From UBA2784 sp964494625 (lineage in GTDB: Bacteria; Pseudomonadota; Alphaproteobacteria; Micropepsales; Micropepsaceae), in contig CAZBRT010000002.1 of assembly GCA_964494625.1 (NCBI GenBank), positions 558,001 to 622,000 of the forward strand: DNA of 64,000 nt, written 5' to 3'. Below the pieces are notes generated by a model, which saw only the letters and a list, made by a program, of their open reading frames with translations, searched no databases and had not been told where the DNA came from. Of the stretch, positions 59,473 through 64,000 are shown piece after piece. Both the position numbers and the translations under genes were made by a program. Positions within the stretch are counted from its first letter, which is position 1. Every line of letters starts with the position of its first letter.

Positions 59473-59883
59473 TCAGCGGCGCAGGAGATCGATCGTGCGC
59501 GCCATCATGGAACGCGCCGCGTCGATCACATTGAGGTTGGCTTCGTAGGAACGCTGCGCCTCGCGCATATCCATCATTTCGATGAGCGCATTGACATTGG
59601 GCAGCTTCACATAGCCCTGCGCGTCCGCTGCCGGATGGCCGGGATTGTATTGCGAGCGGAACTCGGCGGCATCGGCGATCGTGCCGCCCATGCGCACGAC
59701 GCGGACACCGGTCACGCTGTCGAGCTCGCTCTGGAAGGTCGCAATCTGGCGGCGGTAGGGATCTTCGCCCGGACCTGCCGCGGTTGAATTCGCGTTGGCG
59801 AGGTTCTCGGCGATGATCCGCATGCGGCCCGTCTGCGCGCGCATGCCGGATGCCGCAATCGTCATTGAATCATGAAAGTCCAT
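59473..59883 (-). CDS. flgC: Flagellar basal-body rod protein FlgC
   Basis: 136 residues. Rod-protein N-terminus (SGMRAQTGRMRIIAENLANA) and C-terminal motif (GYVKLPNVNALIEMMDMREA, RSYEANLNVIDAARSM) are both complete. Proximal rod component, exported by the flagellar apparatus. 20 bases after flgB. Confidence 0.95.
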   Translation of the reverse strand: MDFHDSMTIAASGMRAQTGRMRIIAENLANANSTAAGPGEDPYRRQIATFQSELDSVTGVRVVRMGGTIADAAEFRSQYNPGHPAADAQGYVKLPNVNALIEMMDMREAQRSYEANLNVIDAARSMMARTIDLLRR

Positions 59884-59903
59884 GATCGTGCTCCTTCAGC
59901 GGT

Positions 59904-60332
59904 TCAGGTCCGGCCCAGCGCGAGGCGGAACAGGTTGAGGGTCTTCTTGTAGAGGCCGGTCACGATGGAATAGTCCATCTGTGTCTCGGAGAGGCGCATC
60001 ATCTGTTCTTCCAGCACGACCGAATTGCCGTTGGGCGAGGATTCTGAGTCAGGCCGGTCAATGGGGGCAAAACCCTGCGCACGCGCGCCATCAATGGCGG
60101 GCGAGACACCGAAGTGCGACGGCGCGGTTGCAATCATCTCCACCTTGCCGTTGCCGCCGGCAGCCGTGTCGCCGCGCAGGAGGGCGGCAAAGTCGGGTTC
60201 GCCCAGATCGCGGGCGCGGAAGCCGGGCGTGTTGGCATTGGCAATGTTTTCGGCCAGCACGGACTGGCGGGCGGTGAGCCAGTCCATCCGTGTGCGGAGC
60301 ATCTGGAGCACTGGCGTGTTCGCGAAGTCCAT
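59904..60332 (-). CDS. flgB: Flagellar basal-body rod protein FlgB
   Basis: 142 residues from the ATG at 60332 (MDFANTPVLQML), which has GGAG seven bases upstream; an ATG at 60353 would place seven odd residues before it. Rod N-terminus (RQSVLAENIANANTPGFRA) and C-terminus (MQMDYSIVTGLYKK-like LSETQMDYSIVTGLYKK) are present. First gene of the flgBC-fliE-fliQR-flhB-cckA operon. A CtrA-type site lies upstream. Confidence 0.94.
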   Translation of the reverse strand: MDFANTPVLQMLRTRMDWLTARQSVLAENIANANTPGFRARDLGEPDFAALLRGDTAAGGNGKVEMIATAPSHFGVSPAIDGARAQGFAPIDRPDSESSPNGNSVVLEEQMMRLSETQMDYSIVTGLYKKTLNLFRLALGRT

Positions 60333-60410
60333 GTTCACTCTCCGGGTGTTCATTCTCCGGGGACGGCGTTGCTGCCTTCCTTTTCGACCAAGAGTTTTCG
60401 CCTGATGTGC

Positions 60411-60425
60411 TTAACCGGCCCTTAA
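60411..60425. promoter_or_regulatory. CtrA-type binding site between flgB and fliO
   Basis: TTAA (60411-60414), seven bases, TTAA (60422-60425): the full CtrA consensus spacing. Located between divergent flgB (79 bases away) and fliO (128 bases away). CtrA activates early flagellar genes in Caulobacterales and relatives, so control of one or both operons is likely. Confidence 0.65.
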
Positions 60426-60427
60426 TC

Positions 60428-60470
60428 GCACCCGGCATTTTTTTCCCGCATTGCGCGGCAGCACCCGGCA
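60428..60470. repeat. Direct repeat with T-runs beside the CtrA-type site
   Basis: GCACCCGGCA occurs at 60428-60437 and 60461-60470, 33 bases apart, each followed by a T-rich run (T7, then AT5). Adjacent to the CtrA-type site in the flgB-fliO spacer. Meaning unknown; regulator half-sites are possible. Confidence 0.5.
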
Positions 60471-60552
60471 ATTTTTACCGGGGCTTAAGGTTAAGACAGC
60501 ACGATCCGGCACGTGAGGTTTTCCCCACACGGATTTCCGGGACCTGATCCAG

Positions 60553-60846
60553 ATGGAACTTGAAGCAGTCATGCGGCTTGCCGCAGCCTTGGCCGGCGTA
60601 CTTGCGCTGATCGCGCTTGCGACCTTTGCGGTCAAGCGCCTTGGCCTCGTGCCCGCCTTGTCCGCACGGGGCAAAGGCACACGGCGCCTGTCGGTTGTCG
60701 AAAGCATGGCGCTGGATGCGCGTCGTACCCTGATGATCATCCGGCGCGATGACCGCGAGCATCTGGTGATCCTTGGCCCCACCGGCGAGACGTTGATCGA
60801 AGGCGGCCTGCCCGCTCCTGCCGCCGCTGCGGAGACAAAGTCATGA
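60553..60846 (+). CDS. fliO: Flagellar biosynthesis protein FliO
   Basis: 97 residues. One membrane segment (about 7-26, MRLAAALAGVLALIALATF) and the cytoplasmic FliO/MopB domain (LSVVESMALDARRTLMIIRR, LVILGPTGETLIEGG). Helps FliP assembly. It overlaps fliP by 4 bases. No clear ribosome site; an internal ATG at 60571 is less likely. Confidence 0.85.
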   Translation: MELEAVMRLAAALAGVLALIALATFAVKRLGLVPALSARGKGTRRLSVVESMALDARRTLMIIRRDDREHLVILGPTGETLIEGGLPAPAAAAETKS

Positions 60847-61613
60847 AGACGCGTCTCCTTATTGCGCTGCTGACCGCATTCCTTGCCCTTGCCGCCTTTC
60901 CGGATGCGGCCCTTGCCCAGGAAATGACGATCGATGTGCCGGGCCTTGGTGATCTCGGGCTGGCCACCGATGGCAGCAGCCTGACATCGCAAGTCATCCA
61001 GATTGTCGCGCTCATCACCATCCTCTCGGTTGCACCGTCGATCCTGGTGATGGTGACGAGCTTTGTACGCATCGTCGTTGTCCTCTCGCTCCTGCGCACG
61101 GCCATCGGCCTGCAGCAGAGCCCGCCCAACTCGGTGCTCATCAGCCTTGCGCTGTTCCTCACCTTCTTCATCATGGCGCCTGTCCTCGAGAAATCCTATT
61201 CCGAGGGCATCAAGCCGGTGATGGACGAGACCATCAGCATCGAAGAGGGTTTTGCGCTTGCTGCGGCCCCGGTGCACGGTTTCATGCTGGCGCATGTGCG
61301 CAATGACGACCTTCAGCTCTTCATCGATCTTGCAGGCAACGGCGTGCCGGAGAATGCGGATGCAACGCCGTTCCAGGTGCTGGTGCCCGCCTTCATGATC
61401 TCGGAATTGCGGCGCGCCTTCGAAATCGGCTTCATGGTGTTCCTGCCCTTCCTCATCATCGACCTGGTAATCGCCTCGATCCTGATGTCGATGGGCATGA
61501 TGATGCTGCCGCCGGTGGTGATCTCGCTGCCGTTCAAACTCATCTTTTTCGTGCTGGTGGACGGCTGGCATCTGATTGCAGGCAGCCTTGTCCAGAGTTT
61601 CGGCGGGGGATAG
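60843..61613 (+). CDS. fliP: Flagellar export protein FliP
   Basis: 256 residues with a cleavable signal (LALAAFPDAALAQEM). FliP hallmarks: ILVMVTSFVRIVVVLSLLRT, GLQQSPPNSVLISLALFLTF, LVPAFMISELRRAFEIGFMV and FLPFLIIDLVIASILMSMGM. Core of the export gate. Separated from convergent flgH by a bidirectional terminator. Confidence 0.97.
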   Translation: MKTRLLIALLTAFLALAAFPDAALAQEMTIDVPGLGDLGLATDGSSLTSQVIQIVALITILSVAPSILVMVTSFVRIVVVLSLLRTAIGLQQSPPNSVLISLALFLTFFIMAPVLEKSYSEGIKPVMDETISIEEGFALAAAPVHGFMLAHVRNDDLQLFIDLAGNGVPENADATPFQVLVPAFMISELRRAFEIGFMVFLPFLIIDLVIASILMSMGMMMLPPVVISLPFKLIFFVLVDGWHLIAGSLVQSFGGG

Positions 61614-61617
61614 GCAG

Positions 61618-61644
61618 AAAGGCCGGGCATCGCGCCCGGCCTTT
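61618..61644. terminator. Bidirectional terminator between fliP and flgH
   Basis: Perfect arms AAAGGCCGGGC (61618-61628) and GCCCGGCCTTT (61634-61644) with a 5-base loop. A/T ends on both sides give short T-runs on either strand, as expected for a shared terminator of convergent operons. Confidence 0.85.
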
Positions 61645-61671
61645 CGCGTTGTCGTCACGATTCAGGGAATT

Positions 61672-62472
61672 TCAGAACGGCAGCAGGATGTCGAGAAGCT
61701 GCTGGCCATAGCGCGGCTGCTGCACTTCCGAGATCTGGCCGCGGCCGCCATAAGAGATGCGGGCCTCTGCAATCATGTCATTCGAGATCGTGTTGCCGTT
61801 CGAGATGTCCTCGGGACGCACGATGCCGGCGATATAGAGTTCGCGCACCTCGAAGTTCACGCGCACTTCCTGTCGGCCCTCGATGATGAGATTGCCGTTG
61901 GGCAGCACATCCACCACGACGGCGGCCACGGTCAGTTCGATGGTCTCGGCGCGGGCGACACTTCCCGCTCCACTCGTCGATGACGTGCTGCCAAGCCCGA
62001 CTGCGGTTTCAGGCGCATAGGCCTCGGGCAGCAATTCGCCAAGGGCCGCTTCCGCACCAAAGAGATTGGTGATGTCGGCATCTTCGGCATTGGCGCGGGT
62101 GCGCTCGGTCGTATTGGCGATATCCGCCTTGTCTTCGATCTTGATGTTGACGGTCAGGATGTCGCCGATGCGTGACGCACGCTGGTCCTTGAAGAAGCCG
62201 CGCGCATCCGCCGCCCACAGCGAATTGGGCTGATAGGCCACAGGCTCGGCGCGTGGCGCGGGCGCCGGTGCGGGTTGCGGCTGGGGGCGCGCAACAGGAA
62301 TGACCGATCCGGTTCCGTTGCCGGGCGCAGGCGTCATCATCGGCGCCACATTGCCGATGGGCGAGAGCGGCGGCACTTCGCCGATCTGCGAGAGGCGCGT
62401 CGCCGCGCTGCAGGCCGAGAGGGCGACAAGCGCGCCGGTCAGCGCGAGGATACGCAAGGAGGAGATACGCAT
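61672..62472 (-). CDS. flgH: Flagellar L-ring lipoprotein FlgH
   Basis: 266 residues from the ATG at 62472. Lipobox LVALSAC (Cys21). A Pro/Ala-rich stretch (about 60-80) precedes the FlgH domain: SLWAADARGFFKDQRASRIG, ILTVNIKIEDKADIANTTER, EVRELYIAGIVRPEDISNGN. Forms the outer-membrane ring. Overlaps nothing; flgA starts 19 bases upstream. Confidence 0.95.
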   Translation of the reverse strand: MRISSLRILALTGALVALSACSAATRLSQIGEVPPLSPIGNVAPMMTPAPGNGTGSVIPVARPQPQPAPAPAPRAEPVAYQPNSLWAADARGFFKDQRASRIGDILTVNIKIEDKADIANTTERTRANAEDADITNLFGAEAALGELLPEAYAPETAVGLGSTSSTSGAGSVARAETIELTVAAVVVDVLPNGNLIIEGRQEVRVNFEVRELYIAGIVRPEDISNGNTISNDMIAEARISYGGRGQISEVQQPRYGQQLLDILLPF

Positions 62473-62491
62473 GGACTGGCTCCGGCTCTGA

Positions 62492-63214
62492 TCAGTTGGC
62501 ATTGGATGAAAGGACGGTGAAGTCGCTCGAAGACAGGATCGAGACGGCAACGCGTCCCGTGCCGGTCACGGCGGCGTCAATCGTGCGGTGGGACTGGACG
62601 TTGACGACCTGGATCACATCGCCCAGCGCGCCGTTGGCCATGGCGCGACCGCGCGCGGAAAGCGAAATGCCGTCCGCCTCGAAAACGATGGTCACAAGGT
62701 CACCCTTTTTCACGATCAAGGGACGCTGCACATCGCCCATGCGTACGGCATCGCCGGCACGCATGGCGCGGCGGGCGGCAAAGCCCTCAAGGGCTGCGGT
62801 GTCCGTCACGAAGCTGCGCTGCACACGGCTGGCAGCCATGTCGCGGAAGGTCACATCTTCGGCGCGGATCACTTCGCCCATCGCGATGTCACGCGCGAGA
62901 ACCGGCACCGAAACAAGCGCCTCGGCCTTGCCGTGCAGGGTGCGGCGCGTGCCGTCTTCCGCCGTGAAGTCGGCGCGGAAGCGGCCCGTTTCCGGCTCGT
63001 AAGCGGTGACCAGAATGGCGGGGTCTTCGGCGGCGCGGATGTTTCCGGCCAGTGTCACCTGAAGGCGCGCGGGCGCGCCTTCGGCTGCAAGAGCCTCTGC
63101 CACCGCGTCCTTGAATGCAGCAACAGACGCGGGCGCGGATGCCGCCATGGCCGATGTTCCGAAGAACATTGTCAGGCCGAAAGCAAGCGTGAAAAGGAAA
63201 CCACGGAGCAGCAT
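62492..63214 (-). CDS. flgA: Flagellar P-ring chaperone FlgA
   Basis: 240 residues with a signal peptide (LTMFFGTSAMAASAP). The C-terminal SAF-type domain is clear: VPVLARDIAMGEVIRAEDVT, FAARRAMRAGDAVRMGDVQR, IVKKGDLVTIVFEADGISLS and a C-terminal IQVVNVQSHRTIDAAVTGTG. Periplasmic chaperone for P-ring protein FlgI. Five bases after flgG. Confidence 0.95.
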   Translation of the reverse strand: MLLRGFLFTLAFGLTMFFGTSAMAASAPASVAAFKDAVAEALAAEGAPARLQVTLAGNIRAAEDPAILVTAYEPETGRFRADFTAEDGTRRTLHGKAEALVSVPVLARDIAMGEVIRAEDVTFRDMAASRVQRSFVTDTAALEGFAARRAMRAGDAVRMGDVQRPLIVKKGDLVTIVFEADGISLSARGRAMANGALGDVIQVVNVQSHRTIDAAVTGTGRVAVSILSSSDFTVLSSNAN

Positions 63215-63219
63215 GGCGA

Positions 63220-64000
63220 TTACCTCAGCTTCGAGGTCATCGCCAGCATTTCGTCTGCTGTCGAGATGACCTTGGCGTTCATTTCATAGGCACGCTGGGC
63301 GGTGATGAGGCTCGTCATTTCCTGAACGGCATTGACGTTCGAGGTTTCGAGAAAGCCCTGCATGATCGTGCCGAAGCCCGTCGAGCCCGGCGTGCCGGTG
63401 TTGGGGGCGCCGGAAGCCGCGGACTCCAGGAACAGGTTGTTGCCGATGGCCTCAAGGCCGCCTTCGTTGAAGAAGATCGCCAGGTCCATCTGGCCAACCG
63501 TCTGCGGGCCCGTCTGGCCGGGCAGCATCACCTGCACCGATCCTTGCGGATTGATGATGACGTCGGTTGCTTCCTGCGGGATCGTGATCCCCGGCGCGAC
63601 CGTAAAGCCGTCGGCGGTCACGAGCTGGCCTTCCGGCGAGAGCGCAAAAGCGCCGGCGCGCGTATAACCTTCCTGGCCCGAGGGCAACGTCACACGGAAG
63701 TAACCGCGCCCCTGCACCGCCAGGTCATACGAATTTTCGGTGGACTGCAGATTGCCCTGGTCGGTGATGCGATAGACCGATCCTGTCTTCACGCCGACAC
63801 CGATCTGGATGCCCGACGGCACCACGGTGCCCGCGTCCGACGAGGCGGCGCCGACACGCTCGATGTTCTGATAAAGAAGATCCTGGAACTCGGCACGCTG
63901 GCGCTTGTAGCCGGTCGTGTTCATGTTCGCGAGGTTGTTGGAAATGACTTCCACGTTCAGCTGCTGGGCCAGCATGCCGGTGGACGCAATGCTCATCGCT
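63220..64000 (-). CDS. flgG: Flagellar distal rod protein FlgG (start probably just outside window)
   Basis: At least 258 residues visible. Family N-terminus (ASTGMLAQQLNVEVISNNLA, NMNTTGYKRQRAEFQDLLYQ), rod-specific core and the C-terminus VNAVQEMTSLITAQRAYEMN are complete. The first visible ATG (63996) would give MSIASTGM, but FlgG normally begins M-x-A-M/L-S-I-A; the codon before it reads Ala (GCG), so the true start is probably two codons further, beyond base 64000. Distal rod of the basal body. Confidence 0.95.
   Translation of the reverse strand, partial: AMSIASTGMLAQQLNVEVISNNLANMNTTGYKRQRAEFQDLLYQNIERVGAASSDAGTVVPSGIQIGVGVKTGSVYRITDQGNLQSTENSYDLAVQGRGYFRVTLPSGQEGYTRAGAFALSPEGQLVTADGFTVAPGITIPQEATDVIINPQGSVQVMLPGQTGPQTVGQMDLAIFFNEGGLEAIGNNLFLESAASGAPNTGTPGSTGFGTIMQGFLETSNVNAVQEMTSLITAQRAYEMNAKVISTADEMLAMTSKLR

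Noticed and set aside
60445..60475. Possible sigma-54 promoter (GG-N10-GC) in the flgB-fliO spacer
   Set aside because: Only the invariant GG and GC match by chance in GC-rich sequence; the TGGCAC and TTGC boxes are not convincing.
60485..60494. Second CtrA site (TTAAGGTTAA) in the same spacer
   Set aside because: The two TTAA are separated by two bases rather than seven, so it is at best two overlapping half-sites.
1..64000. CRISPR arrays, tRNA or rRNA genes, insertion sequences
   Set aside because: No spaced repeats, cloverleaf-like segments, rRNA motifs or transposase-like proteins were found on reading both strands.

Overview
The window is a gene-dense, high-GC piece of an alphaproteobacterial chromosome. 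Four things point to this class: a gene transfer agent (GTA) cluster in the order of Rhodobacter capsulatus RcGTA, the cell-cycle kinase CckA encoded beside flhB, the gene order xseB-ispA-dxs-tlyA, and a CtrA-type site (TTAA-N7-TTAA) between divergent flagellar genes. Together with the DUF5916 outer-membrane protein, this suggests a Caulobacterales/Hyphomonadales-like bacterium; that finer placement is inference. No gene-free stretch exceeds 300 bases, and no tRNA, rRNA, CRISPR array, insertion sequence or integrase was seen.

Region 1 (1-10455, minus strand) is a nearly complete GTA structural operon, g1 to the beginning of g15 (cut by the window edge): small and large terminase, portal, prohead protease, capsid, head-tail connectors, tail tube, tape measure, baseplate hub proteins and a cell-wall peptidase. 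Most genes overlap by 4 bases. It has one extra 60-codon gene between g7 and g8, and a terminator-like hairpin with a T-run just upstream of g1.

Region 2 (10697-29553) is a mixed set: a sulfatase/phosphonate-esterase-like enzyme; a GSU2403-type nucleotidyltransferase-fold protein behind two near-identical palindromes; a periplasmic binding lipoprotein; a metallo-beta-lactamase-fold hydrolase; a DUF1499/TonB-like membrane gene set; an acyl-CoA ligase; a 2OG-Fe(II) oxygenase; a DUF5916 protein; a cation efflux protein; pdxH; a Sel1 lipoprotein; a DnaJ-type chaperone; fabI; aroC; and a tyrosine-phosphatase-like protein.

Region 3 (29537-35638, minus strand) is an isoprenoid/RNA-modification operon: histone-deacetylase-like hydrolase, xseB, ispA, dxs, tlyA and an RNA m5U methyltransferase. 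Region 4 (35728-42801) holds an alpha/beta hydrolase, a GNAT acetyltransferase, a glutathione transferase, a second metallo-beta-lactamase-fold hydrolase, an acyl-CoA dehydrogenase and a YceI-cytochrome b561-YceI operon. Region 5 (42820-54457) has a K+/H+ antiporter, a cyclic-nucleotide-gated-type K+ channel translationally coupled to alaS, recA with its terminator and a possible LexA box, a TauD-type dioxygenase, the phosphatidylethanolamine pathway psd-pssA, a FabH-like synthase and a DUF1993 protein.

Region 6 (54575-64000) is a flagellar cluster with cckA: cckA, flhB, fliR, fliQ, fliE, flgC, flgB (minus), fliO-fliP (plus) and flgH-flgA-flgG (minus; flgG probably starts just outside the window). 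CckA feeds phosphate to CtrA through ChpT in related bacteria, and the CtrA-type site between flgB and fliO suggests that the pathway's output acts on the same cluster.
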